Under the pieces are notes generated by a model that was not told the DNA's origin, ran no database searches, and worked only from the letters and a program-made list of their open reading frames with translations. A stretch of 64,000 bases of DNA from NCBI GenBank assembly GCA_025331125.1, contig JAOALB010000135.1:86636-150635 (forward strand). The letters run 5' to 3'. The DNA comes from Mycogone perniciosa (lineage: Eukaryota > Ascomycota > Sordariomycetes > Hypocreales > Hypocreaceae). Below, one piece after another: positions 1-9,467 of this stretch (the stretch's first letter is position 1; each line of letters starts with the position of its first letter). The position numbers were made by a program, and so were the translations under genes.

Positions 1-1033
1 GCTGGTGCCGTCAGCTGTTCTGCCACTCACGGTGCCCTCACTCCAGTCGATGTGTATGGTGTCCATCAGATTCAGCTCCACTATCGAGTCTTCGCGACTT
101 ACTGACACTCCCACAGCGTCAAGACCAGGATCCAGCTCGACCCCGTCACCTACAACCGTGGTATGATTGGCGGTTTCCGTCAAGTCATCCAAAAAGAGGG
201 CGCCGGTGCTCTTTTAACTGGCGTCGGCCCAACATTTGCTGGTTACTTCATTCAGGGAGCCTTTAAATTCGGCGGTTATGAGTTTTTTAAGCAGCAATCC
301 ATCAATATTCTCGGTCTAGAAAAGGCCCGCCAGAACCGTGCTGCCGTTTATTCTGTCTCTGCCGCCTCTGCTGAGTTCTTCGCCTCCATTGCTCTTTGCC
401 CTCTCGAGGCTACTCGTATTCGTCTCGTCTCTCAGCCCGGCTTTGCCAACGGTCTGATTGGTGGTTTCGGCAAGATTCTCAAGCACGAGGGTATTGGTGC
501 TTTCTATCGTGGTTTCGGTCCTATCCTCTTCAAGCAGTACGTTAATCTTGATAGAAAGCTTCATGACGCAAAAAGAAAAACTGACATGAACATACAGGGT
601 TCCCTATACAGTGACCAAGTTTGTTATTTACGAAAAGGTTGCCGAAGCTATTTTCGCTCTCCTTGACAAGTCCAAGCTGTCGGATAGTGCCCAGACCGGT
701 GTCAACTTGGGATCTGGTCTCATTGCTGGTTTCGCTGCTGCCATCATCTCTCAACCCGCTGATACTATGCTGTCAAAGATCAATAAGACCAAGGGTCTGC
801 CTGGTGAGAGCACCCTCTCCCGTCTCGTCAAGATTGCTAGTGAGCTTGGCATACGTGGTTCCTACGCTGGTCTTCCTACTCGTCTGTTCATGGTTGGCGG
901 TCTTACCGCTGGTCAATTCGCCATCTACGGCGACATCAAGAAGGCTCTTGGTAAGTTTGCTTACTTTCTTGGCTCTGATTAAGCTGACTTTATCCCCCCA
1001 GGGGCCACCAACGGCGTTGAGATCTCCAAGTAA
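1..1033 (+). CDS. MIR1: Mitochondrial phosphate carrier, 5'-partial, four exons in window
   Basis: Inner-membrane carrier that imports inorganic phosphate into the mitochondrial matrix for ATP synthesis. The gene enters from the left edge, so the N-terminus is missing. Exons read as 1-53, 117-536, 598-950 and 1002-1033, with GT-AG introns 54-116, 537-597 and 951-1001; all junctions keep frame. Joining exons 1 and 2 restores the first carrier signature (P-V-D-V-V-K-T-R); the second repeat has CPLEATRIR and the third SQPADTMLSKINKTK, the last typical of MIR1-type phosphate carriers. The tail reads KKALGATNGVEISK and stops at 1031-1033. Nothing is broken in the visible part. Family assignment is very secure; the choice of MIR1 over a close paralogue is inferred. 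Confidence 0.95.
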
Positions 1034-1151
1034 ACGACCCGTCACGAATATCCCAAAACCTCGCGTAATTTAGACAGGAAGAAATAAAATGTTTTGGTAT
1101 AGAACAGATTATCGTATAATACTAGATCTCCTAGTTAATTAAACAAAGTAA

Positions 1152-1425
1152 TCACTTTAACAGAGTAGATGGATGTCTTGGGCCAAGAATCTGCTGCCGA
1201 GCTTCGGCACAGTTCTTCATCAACGCCATAGCATCTGCATATCGACCTTGGGTTTTCCAAGTAATAGCAAGATTGCTCATGCCAATCAATGTATTGTCTC
1301 CATTACCTGCACCTCTAGCTTCTCGGCCTCTTCCCGTCGGCCCTGGTCCCCATGCGTCGATGTCCAAGCGTATGTCAGGAATATCTTCCTGTGTGACATT
1401 AAATGGCTAGAGTCCCATTGCTGAG
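1152..1425 (-). pseudogene. Fragment of a kinesin-light-chain-type TPR protein
   Basis: Two pieces of tetratricopeptide repeat lie on the minus strand in different frames. One reads GDQGRREEAEKLEVQVMET, the middle of a TPR. The other reads MSNLAITWKTQGRYADAMALM and ends in LGPRHPSTLLK before a stop at 1152-1154. Normally a linker helix and the HPDTL turn separate such units; here they are missing at the join, so sequence has been lost and the frame shifted. Such repeats form the C-terminal array of fungal NB-ARC/TPR (NLR-like) proteins. No ATPase domain or start lies nearby, so this is a relic. It is immediately downstream of the phosphate carrier, in opposite orientation. Confidence 0.65.
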
Positions 1426-1712
1426 CGTGCTGGGCGTTCTGTTCTGGCCGTATTTTTTGGGAGTGGCTGGTCTGAAAGCCTCTGATTGATCGTCGTTATG
1501 TGTCCAAATGGTTTCTTGATCCGAGGGAGAAAAAGTCTCGGCCTGCCCGGTTGTCTTATCCCCGGGCGCTTCCGATAGATCGCCTGCTTCTTAATCCGCC
1601 AGGGGATTTAAACTGTTATTTCCCGTCATCTATCGCATTTATAATTATATTAATAACTATACTAAGAATTGCGTTTAAAACGCTCCTTTATAAATACAAT
1701 AAAACCTATTTA

Positions 1713-3562
1713 CTAAAGTTTTATCTGGCGCTTTTTAGTAACAAGGCTATTGCCAGCCAATATCATCATTTTAGGCTTACCACTACCAGTAAGCGGTACC
1801 TCTGAAGGCACCCCGGCGTCTCCAAACCAAAACAGATACCTTGGTATTTTATGAGCGCCAAGTTGTTCCCTAACCCATGCACTTACCTCCCTGGAAGACG
1901 GCCGCTTAGTCGTTTGAGACTTCAGAAATGCACAAGGGACCTCGCCATAGCGTTGATCCGCCAAACCCACCACTATAGCCAATGAGATCGAGGGATATTC
2001 CTGAAGTCGCTCCTCAACTTCTTTGGGATAAATGTTCTCTCCGCCTATGTTTATTCTTAGTTGTGCAGCAAGTTTGGTCCAGTCTACTGAACTTGCCACG
2101 TATTATGATATCTTTCAACCGCCCTGTAATTGAGCAATAGCCATCGGCGTCAAAGCATGCCTCATCTCCAGTATGAAGCCATAAGACACCGGCATCGTCT
2201 CTGACCATCACTTCATTAGTTCTTTCTGAATTATTCCAGTACCCAGCTTGAAGCTGATACCCGGTAATGCAAAGTTCTCCTTAATACCCGATGGGAACTA
2301 TTCTGCCATTTTTGTCTATAATTTTGGCACAAGAATGTGGCATTACTTTCCCCACTATACTAAGTCGCTTTTCCATAGGATCATCTGTGAAAGAGTTGAA
2401 ACAGGTTGGAGATGCCTCGGTCAAACCATAAACTAGACGTAAACTCGAACATGCCGAACTGCGCAATGGCTCGCTTCGCTAATAGCTGAGTCACAGGAGC
2501 TCCAGCAATAATTCCTTTCCGAAGACTGATTGTCGTACGGTCAAGGCTTTTTGCCTCAAACAACTCCAAAAGACTGTCAATCATGGTGGGGACACCATGC
2601 AGGGCTGTGCATTTCTCTTCCTGAACAGCGAGGAGCACTGAATGCGGCTCGAAAGTTTCAGACGGGTACACGATTTTAGCACCTTGAGCCACGGTTCCCA
2701 ATAGGCCCAAGACGAGACCGAAGCAATGGAACAATGGTGGCGCGCAGCATAGAATATCGTCAGGCTTCAAGCCCATCCGATCTCCGACAAACCGAGCGTT
2801 ATTCACAAGATTGCTGAAATGAACTTAGTAATGGCATAAACACCACCAGAGAAACAACTCACTGGTGTGAAAGCGTGGCTGCTTTAGGTTCACCTGTTGA
2901 TCCACTTGTGAACTGCAAATTACACGCCATGTATGGGCCTACTTGTACCTCCCGCCGACGTAGCTCCTCAGCATCGCCTTGAAGAGACATCAAGTCTTGA
3001 TAGGTCTCATATCTATCGCAAATCCTTTCGAGTAGGTAGATTTTCAACTTTGATGCATCCCGTGATAGCTGATTCAACAGTGGTTTCCCCATCGGAGTGG
3101 ATGTGAACAAAATTTTGCATCTTATGTTAGAAATTAGACATGGTGGAAAAGGGCAACGGAAATAAATGAAACCTACCAGAGAATTGCAGGGCACGCCTTG
3201 CCTCCAAGGGAGTGAACATGTTATTCAGAGTCACTAAGATTGCCCCAATTCTAGTGACTGCGAAGAAAACAGCAGCGTACTGTTCACAGTTGCCTGATAA
3301 GATGGCGACTCTATCACCAATTTTCGTGCCTCGTAATAACAGAGCTCGGGCAATTGAGGAACTTTGTTGGTTTAGATCGTTGTAGCTCCATCTTGCCGCT
3401 GTCCAAGATATCACGAGGTACTCCTTCGAGCCATACTGAGTGCATTGGGAGTCCAAAAATTGCCCTAGAGTAGATTTGCTGAGGGGGGGGATGTGAAGGA
3501 CCATCAACAAGAGATAAATTGCTCTCTGCGGCAAGCCTATTCATCTTGGAAGAGTGGAACAA
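1713..3562 (-). pseudogene. AMP-forming acyl-CoA ligase (ANL superfamily), three lesions
   Basis: Members activate a carboxylic acid with ATP and transfer it to CoA. Motifs appear in order along the minus strand: the ATP P-loop FTSGSTGEPKAA, YGLTEASPTCFNSF, LHTGDEACFDADGY, GRLKDIIIRG followed by GENIYPKEVEE, and the C-terminal lysine motif PLTGSGKPK. Introns are inferred at 3121-3176, 2814-2862 and 2045-2096. Three lesions break it: a run of eight C on the coding strand (3483-3490) where the flanking frames need one base fewer; one extra base near 2430-2433 between EFTSS and YGLTEAS; and an in-frame TAA at 2281-2283 before GELC. The start near 3562 or 3544 is a guess. The remaining reading frame is well kept, so inactivation looks recent, or part of it is assembly error at the homopolymer. 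The substrate is unknown. Confidence 0.85.
2045..2096 (-). other. GC-AG intron inside the acyl-CoA ligase pseudogene
   Basis: The conserved stretch GRLKDIIIRG-GENIYPKEVEE is interrupted by 52 bases that begin GCAAGT and end ATAG on the minus strand. Removing them restores the frame and the motif exactly. GCAAGT is the usual donor of the rare GC-AG intron class, so this is best read as an intron rather than a frameshift. Confidence 0.7.
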
Positions 3563-4070
3563 TAAATTTTACCTGGGCACAGGGTGGGAGGGCCAAAATT
3601 CCTTAGATGTGACGCTGACAATCGGGCTTTTATGTCCAGCCTCGCTCATATGCATTTTGTGTCCTGTGGAAGTAAATCGAAGATTCTCACAGGAATGGCA
3701 AGCTGTCAATCGCAGTAACGGATATTTCCACATCACGGCGCATTCCTTCATTCCAACGAACATTCCGTCATTCCTAACTAGCTTGTAACAACAGTTGATA
3801 TCATGACAGCTAAATTACCTATTTGAAAGACCCAGATAGCTAGCAGGTTCTGTGTATTTAAGCAGCAGGGTTTCCCACCTAACTTGGGATCAGCAAGAGG
3901 ATCGAATTCTATTATTTTATGCACCTACAAATGAGCCCTGCCCTTCCATGCCGTAATACAAAGTGGAATTTCTTCCTTTGCAGACTTTTATTAATACGAG
4001 CACGCTATGATACCGTTGTAAGATACGGAGTAGTATTACTTCTGTAATATTTTAGCTAGCTCTTAACAAT
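3563..4070. other. Intergenic, no gene seen
   Basis: Upstream flank of the acyl-CoA ligase pseudogene. The open frames on either strand here lack a recognisable domain. The last 100 bases become AT-richer just before the repeat patch. Confidence 0.5.
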
Positions 4071-4085
4071 ATAAGCCGGGCCGAC

Positions 4086-4404
4086 GGAGGCAAGGCCACT
4101 TCGCAGAATGCAGAATGGTCAGGCCCTTCCTTCCAGACATCCCCCCAGGAGAGACCCCCCTCTCCTACCTACTCGGACCTACAGGAAGCAAAGCCTTCCA
4201 GAAACTAGTGGAGGAAGCGGACCCTTATGGTCCTCCCCCGGCGGAAACAGATTGACACCACCCAGACTGACCCTCTTTCCTTTGTAAATTGAAACTCAGC
4301 GAACAGCGGCGCAAGCCGCCGGCTCCTGACGTCCTATTGCCCATAAGGGATTTGTGTAACTAGCTTACTTAGTGGACGTAAATAATAAAACAAACAAACA
4401 AAAC
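4086..4404 (+). pseudogene. Possible retroelement 3' end with A-rich tail
   Basis: An open frame reads LSYLLGPTGSKAFQKLVEEA and stops at a TGA near 4250. About 130 bases follow, ending in an A-rich (AAAC)n-like tail at about 4380-4404. A coding tail plus A-rich end resembles the 3' end of a 5'-truncated non-LTR retrotransposon. I do not recognise the protein with confidence, and the fragment could belong to the surrounding inverted-repeat element. Confidence 0.3.
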
Positions 4405-4485
4405 ATAAGCCGGGCCGACTAACTATAAGCCCCTCGGCACTTCAACTATATAAGCTAGGCCTTATAGTTAGTCGGCCCGGCTTAT
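4405..4485. repeat. Perfect 25-bp inverted repeat, 31-bp spacer
   Basis: Bases 4405-4429 are the exact reverse complement of 4461-4485. The unit begins ATAAGCCGGGCCGAC and ends ACTATAAG. An 81-bp unit is small for a transposon but fits a minimal MITE or a cruciform left by element excision. Confidence 0.75.
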
Positions 4486-4590
4486 ATCGTTAAATTGCCT
4501 AGGTGTGATACATAAGGCGTAATTGCTCGATGGCAATTACGGCGTCGTTTTTGCACGACACTAGGGCCTTATATTTAGCCGGCCCGGCTT

Positions 4591-4999
4591 ATATTATTAA
4601 CCTGCCAAGGAATATTATCACACCCCCAATAATCAAGTAAGTGTCTGCAATTATATTGCCGCTGTAACTATGTTTTATAAAGTCTACTATCACGTAACCT
4701 ACTTCATCCTACTACGTGAATTTTCGAATAAGTAACTTGTCACGCTATATGGCGAGCTTCTGATGCCATTTCTGATTAATCTGCAAGAACCTTGACGTTA
4801 GACTTGTATGAAGCTGATTAGGGAATGAGTCCCCCTTGGCTGTGGTCCCGTATGATATCAACAACAGCTATATTCTACATCCAGTAGTCTCTAGAAACTC
4901 AATCTATACAAGGTCGAATCCCTCGATATTACTCATAAAATCAACTCCAAGACCCTAGAGATCTTCCATTGAAATGCACTCTTCTTCTCACCAATAATC
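4591..4999. other. Intergenic, no gene seen
   Basis: 3' flank of the minus-strand KP4-like gene. No ORF, repeat or RNA gene could be supported. Confidence 0.5.
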
Positions 5000-5383
5000 T
5001 TAAAATGTGATGTTGACAGTAAGCTCTCCATGAGACTTGACGTCGTTATTATCTGGGAAGAAGACAGGTACACTTCCACAAGCCTGGCAGCCATGGTCTA
5101 TGAGATCTTGATAAATCTTCTTAATGTGGTCACCTCTGATACCGCCGGTTCCCTGCAGAAATACACAGTATCGAGAACCAATTGGGCCGTCTCCGACACA
5201 GGCGAGATGTTCTCCATTGTTGTACGTAGTTGAGTCGCTGAGGCCGTTGATTGTTGCTTCCATTCGGTAAATAGGCTCTTGACCGATGTATTTGGAACAA
5301 TCTGAGCTGCCTTTGCAGTTAATGCCGAGGGCAGAAACTGAAGCGCTCAAAGCAAAGATGGCAAGACTGAGCGTGTTGTGCAT
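5000..5383 (-). CDS. KP4-like small secreted cysteine-rich protein, copy 1
   Basis: A 127-residue protein. Residues 1-18 form a typical signal peptide (hydrophobic core, SVSA then LGIN), so the mature protein is about 109 residues. It starts with LGINCKG, has six cysteines, and ends with the CQACGS and GELTVN blocks characteristic of the KP4 killer-toxin-like fold. KP4 itself is a virus-encoded Ustilago killer protein acting on calcium channels; many ascomycete genomes carry chromosomal KP4-like genes with roles in antagonism or plant interaction. The start at 5381-5383 is preferred over the upstream in-frame Met at 5504 because it places the signal peptide first. It is intronless and intact. 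Fold assignment is strong; activity and target are inferred. Confidence 0.88.
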   Translation of the reverse strand: MHNTLSLAIFALSASVSALGINCKGSSDCSKYIGQEPIYRMEATINGLSDSTTYNNGEHLACVGDGPIGSRYCVFLQGTGGIRGDHIKKIYQDLIDHGCQACGSVPVFFPDNNDVKSHGELTVNITF

Positions 5384-6541
5384 TGTATTGATTGCAATGA
5401 AATGGTTGCTTGATGTGTAGGATCTTGAAGGATGGTAATGGAGTCTTGGTTGCCAGTCTATCTCAACTTTGATTTGGGCATAATGTGATCTATATACCTG
5501 AGCCATAATGTAGGCTTAAGGTAGTCTCCCGAGTAAAGTGTGAATAACCCTAGACTCACATGTGCTGATGGTTCCGTGCTTCAAGATTATCCGAGTATTC
5601 CATTTTCGTCTCCAGTCTAATAATCCTCGTTTCATGAGGTCTAGAGTCAAGTGCTTATACTACCGGTAATAAAAATCCCGTCTTCTAGCTTATTTTACTC
5701 ATATGGGAGTCCATAAGACCCATGAAACCCGTATACGTCCTACACTTAGAAAGATGTAGCTCACTCCGAGTCCGATATATCTCGGAATGGGAAAGGGGTA
5801 AGCCCGTGTGCATCTCGTAGTCGGGTAGCGGAATAGGAACAGAGTAGAGTAATGAGATAGCGTCAATAAGCCCGTTCTTTCAGCAGGGTTAGCATTATCA
5901 TAAGTTGGCTTGGGTTGGGGAAGTTTTTTTTTCTCTTTATTTTCCTTTTTTATTATGCTTTTATTGCCAGCATACCTGCACAGCCAACACACTAATATTT
6001 GTCCCGTATCAGTCATGTCGATTTATGCCAGACGGCAGCTGGTTCGACTTCATAGCTAGAGTGAGTGTGAGAAAGTTCCGCGCCCTTTAGGTAGCTTATT
6101 CTTAAGAAAGGCCTTTGTTTTCCCCACTTCAATACTATTTCTCGCCCCGCTAGTCAGCACATAGAGTATAAGGGCGCAAGATATGAACTCACCCTTGCGC
6201 TAAAATACCTAAAATAGGGGCTCGGCGGCTACATCCTCGGGATAGCAGACTTTTGTCCGCATCTTCGGCATTTTGATAGCGGACTATAATCTCACATTGC
6301 CCGTAATCGTTTTAGGATGCAAGTTCTTGCCAGATTCTAGGGCGTAATGCAGGTCCTTCGCCAGGAGTGGAGTCTAACTACTTGGTAGTAGGAAGACATT
6401 GATGAAGAGCAAAGGGGTAGAGTCTTTCGGTGCGGGATGATTTTGCCAAAGTACAAAAGGGCCTTAGAATAATGCACCGGAATTTGACAGAACATTAACC
6501 CTTCTCACTTTGTCTGGTCTTAAATACCCTACTTCTCCAAA
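5384..6541. other. Shared upstream region of the two KP4-like genes
   Basis: About 1.16 kb between divergently oriented paralogues. A TATATA box lies near 5490 for the minus gene, and TTAAATACC near 6520, about 20 bases upstream of the plus-gene ATG. A T-rich/A-poor tract lies at 5924-5960. The ORFs at 5699-6016 and 5905-6090 look random. Co-regulation is possible but no shared operator could be identified. Confidence 0.5.
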
Positions 6542-6928
6542 ATGAAGACCAGTCCTACTGTTTTCTCTCTCCTGGCACTGGCCAGTGGGATCCAAGGACT
6601 TGGAATCAACTGCAGAGGAGTTCCTGCTTGCTCAGCTATGGTTGGCAACCAGCCTATTGCTAGAATGCAAGAAACTATCAACAGCTTACCCGATACAACG
6701 ACTTACCACAACGGTCAACACTTAGCTTGCGTCTTCTCCATCGCAGGTATCCAGTACTGCACATTCCTACAAGGAACTGGTGGTATCACTGGTGCCTATA
6801 TCAAGAAACTCTATCAGTATTTGGTAGATCACAATTGTCAAGCATGTGGCAGTGTCCCGGTGTTCTTCCCAGAAAACAATGACGTCAAATCTCACGGCGA
6901 ATTGACAGTCAATATTGTGGACCAGTGA
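6542..6928 (+). CDS. KP4-like small secreted cysteine-rich protein, copy 2
   Basis: A 128-residue paralogue of the protein encoded at 5000-5383, divergently transcribed from it. Signal peptide residues 1-19 (MKTSPTVFSLLALASGIQG), then LGINCRG. The central FLQGTGGI and terminal CQACGSVPVFFP, NNDVKSHGELTVNI blocks are nearly identical to copy 1, while the region around residues 25-65 is more divergent. The six mature cysteines sit in matching places. It is intact and intronless. The pair probably arose by inverted tandem duplication and has since diverged, mainly in the first half of the mature protein. A role in fungal antagonism or host interaction is inferred from the family only. Confidence 0.88.
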   Translation: MKTSPTVFSLLALASGIQGLGINCRGVPACSAMVGNQPIARMQETINSLPDTTTYHNGQHLACVFSIAGIQYCTFLQGTGGITGAYIKKLYQYLVDHNCQACGSVPVFFPENNDVKSHGELTVNIVDQ

Positions 6929-7390
6929 GCGGTGTAAGTTGCATTTACAAGCAAGATATGTTAATAACTGCTAAAAGGAGCAAAATGTTCAAGACTCAAT
7001 ACTGATTTAGTTTGGTTCTAGGTACATCTCATCAACAACGCACGCGTGAAAGTTATTATATTATTAGGTATCAACTGTACTAAATGCCGCACCCTAGTAA
7101 GGAATCACTGTATTCATGGAAGTAGCGGAGAGAATGGTTGCGTTTAGAATAAACTAAGCTTGCTGTATTTTTAGTAAAGTGAGTTTATAGCCCAATAATA
7201 AATTTCAGACCTGCTAGTGTTTTCTATTGTAAAATTGCGATAGTAAACTCTTTTATTTTGTTGGGAATAACTGACATGCCTAACATATATGCATCTCCTT
7301 TTTGTTGTTAGCGATAAAACATAAGCAAGTAGTTCTAGTTTAAGATATATTAGATATTAGTTTTCTTCTCTTTTTTACTCTTTAACCTTG
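6929..7390. other. Intergenic, moderately AT-rich, no gene seen
   Basis: 3' flank of the second KP4-like gene. It becomes AT-rich from about 7060. No feature supported. Confidence 0.5.
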
Positions 7391-7444
7391 CCCGTTGGTG
7401 GGGACTTCGTAAACCAACTAAAAGACGAAGTCCCCACCAACGGG
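7391..7444. repeat. Perfect 20-bp inverted repeat with 14-bp loop
   Basis: CCCGTTGGTGGGGACTTCGT at 7391-7410 is exactly the reverse complement of 7425-7444. It ends only seven bases before an LTR begins at 7452. It could be a hairpin MITE, two fused terminal inverted repeats, or a transcription end structure. The perfect pairing suggests youth or constraint. Confidence 0.8.
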
Positions 7445-7451
7445 TAGTTTA

Positions 7452-7780
7452 TGTCACGCCCCCATGGTCAAGACCCCGAGTACGTACCCCGGAGGAACGA
7501 TGGACCGACCGACCAATAAGGCAACGGATCACTTGAATCACGAAGGTAAGCCAAGGTGATCCAAAACCACCGTGAGCCATGAATGATGCAAGTACGCTCA
7601 CTATACATCTCATTTGTATAGTACAGTTACTTAGACAGTTGTTAACAAATTGCATTCACCAGAACCGCCTGTTATATAGAATCGTGACCGTTACCCTGCT
7701 CAGCATTTATCCCCGACCTTTCTGTCAAATAAGCCCACGAACCTCGGTTTATCCCTTGAGAATCAACCCGGATCGTCATA
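7452..7780 (+). repeat. Solo LTR of the Ty3/gypsy family seen in the AT block
   Basis: Starts TGTCACGCCC and ends CCCGGATCGTCATA. The last about 150 bases, including CCCACGAACCTCGGTTTATC, align with the LTRs at 33,410 and 55,041 read in reverse, but without the heavy C-to-T change seen there. It is shorter (329 vs 386 bp). No matching 5-bp flanking duplication is visible (GTTTA left, GGGCG right), and no coding region is attached, so it is a solo LTR or a remnant. Confidence 0.75.
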
Positions 7781-8460
7781 GGGCGCAAGACTAACTACTT
7801 CGTATTAGGCTATATTATAAATTCAGGCAGAGTACGGAGTACGGAGTAAAGTATTTCCATCTTCAATTTGATGCCTAAGACGGAATAGCGACTTCTTTTA
7901 TCCACTTCTCCACCTCAACGCCAAAGTCAACGTCGTTTACCTGTCTGTTTACGACCAACATAACCGACTGAATGGCTGACACTTTTGTCGGACCAAAAAT
8001 CTACCAAAAATGTGAGCCCCCATTGTATGTGTAGATAATTAGCCTTACATGTTATGTGACACACTTGCGGCGGCTATAGCACTAGCTTATCGCAATGGTA
8101 GAGTCACGACTTGTATTGAGGAAGAACCTAGTCCTGGAACGGCAGGCCATTGTTCACAACTGGCTCCCTGTGACCCATGCCACTGGGTCCACTCTATCAC
8201 TAGCCTGTGGTCGGGAGATGCCTATCACGATTTCCTTTGATGGAGGTACACAGTACGAAATTATACAGATTGGCGCTATGTTGACGATTCGAAAGATGGC
8301 GAGTCAAGAGGAAGTTATTTTCAGCCGTGACCATAAGATAGACACTGTGAACAACTGATCTCCTTTCGATGCGAGCGATATTCAAGACAATATTTCCCCG
8401 AACTCTGATAGTGACAAGTCTAGGCATACCACATTCCACAACGAAGCCCGCCGAGACCTG
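7781..8460. other. Intergenic, no gene seen
   Basis: The small ORFs at 8049-8240, 8095-8358 and 8200-8439 overlap one another on both strands and show no domain. I see nothing else. Confidence 0.45.
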
Positions 8461-8867
8461 CTAGAAGCTTGCTAGGCCTTGTACCCTTGGTTTGTTCTTC
8501 CAACTAATAAGCGAGGTCCTATGTGACTGGGGACCCAGGCTATTTTGATTTGCTGGCCCTTCATTGTTCAGATATCTACGGAGTAGTTGGGCCCTGATCC
8601 TATTATCTATCTCACCATAGCCTTGGTCCCTTTGGATAACTGCTTGGCTGTCTGCAAAGATATAGGCTTTCTGTGGCTCTGGTGTATGCGACTTGGCCAG
8701 TGTTGCGTCGAGAACCTTTGAGAGAGCTGATATCTCTGCATCAGCCACTGCCACATACAGGCCGAGGTTTCAGGACCTTCGCTTTGTACGGAGTGCCTCT
8801 CTATGGCAGTAGGCTTGTCTAGGTCTAGGACCCTGTTAAGACCATCCTGAAGTCTGTGTAGTTGCAC
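8461..8867 (-). pseudogene. RNase H relic of a retrotransposon
   Basis: One minus-strand frame contains VADAEISALSKVLDATLAK then YIFADSQAVIQ, matching the pattern of non-LTR (Tad/LINE-type) RNase H domains: the helix carrying the E, then the D-S-Q-A strand. It continues with a damaged WVPSH-like segment before a stop at 8461. An overlapping frame (8607-8867) carries the upstream part, so at least one frameshift is present. Reverse transcriptase is absent nearby. This is a short dead remnant. Confidence 0.6.
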
Positions 8868-9467
8868 TTGAATCTCTGGAACCGTATCTTCAGGTGACAG
8901 TAGGGCTTAGCTATATTCGATGCAGATGTTTGGCGCCGATGTTACCTGCCTTACCAGGTTACCAGACAAGATACGTCATGCACCGATCACGGGATAGTTA
9001 CGTAGCACTAAAACGTGTTATTAATTCCCCTTGCAGATGAGCGGGGACCCCACGCCAAGCTATCGTGACCCATCGATGTGGACATCTTCAGTTATAAGAT
9101 GAGTTTTTATCAACCATTGCGCACAGAGTGTGCCATCACAGAATCCTACGTTACGCTGTTGCGAGGGTGTCACCACTCACCGTCATGCCGACTAAACGCA
9201 CTCAACTTCTCAGACAAAACAAAAAAATCATGTTACCTGCCCGATGAGTTAGTTAGATACTATCTTGAGACTTCACGCACAATGGACGGGTGAACGGAAG
9301 AGAACGAGCAGTTCAAGCCATGTGTCCCATAAGTACACCCTCAGCGCCCAGTTTCAAAGGTAGTTAATAATTTCAAGACGACAGTTCAAGAAAGGCTCTA
9401 TTCGCACCATTACAATCAAGTCATTCTTCTAGTATCAGTAACTCGGCCCAATCCCCAAGCATTTGTT
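8868..9467. other. Intergenic; upstream region of the chitinase gene
   Basis: No domain-bearing ORF. The 9078-9293 frame looks random. No specific promoter element could be assigned. Confidence 0.45.

Larger units (their letters stand above)
4071..4590. repeat. Composite inverted-repeat patch (possible nested TIR elements)
   Basis: The motif ATAAGCCGGGCCGAC occurs at 4071 and again at 4405. Its inverted form occurs at 4471-4485 and, with one change, at 4577-4590. The inner pair (4405-4485) is perfect; the outer pair shares only about 13 bp. Short terminal inverted repeats flanked by AT/TA bases suggest non-autonomous DNA transposons or MITEs, with one copy inside or beside another. Between the left outer and inner repeats lies a GC-rich piece with a coding-like tail; between the right ones is a small hairpin near 4520-4545. 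Confidence 0.55.

Noticed and set aside
1500..1805. 101-codon plus-strand ORF
   Set aside because: Overlaps the C-terminus of the acyl-CoA ligase pseudogene on the other strand and has no homology-like pattern.
2045..2096. Frameshift between KDIIIRG and ENIYPKEVEE
   Set aside because: A 52-base GCAAGT...ATAG intron restores the motif exactly, which is a better explanation than an indel.
5699..6016. 105-codon ORF between the KP4-like genes
   Set aside because: Low-complexity and unremarkable; lies in the shared upstream region and includes the complement of a T-rich tract.
8095..8358. 87-codon ORF near 8.1-8.4 kb
   Set aside because: Competing ORFs on both strands, no recognisable motif.
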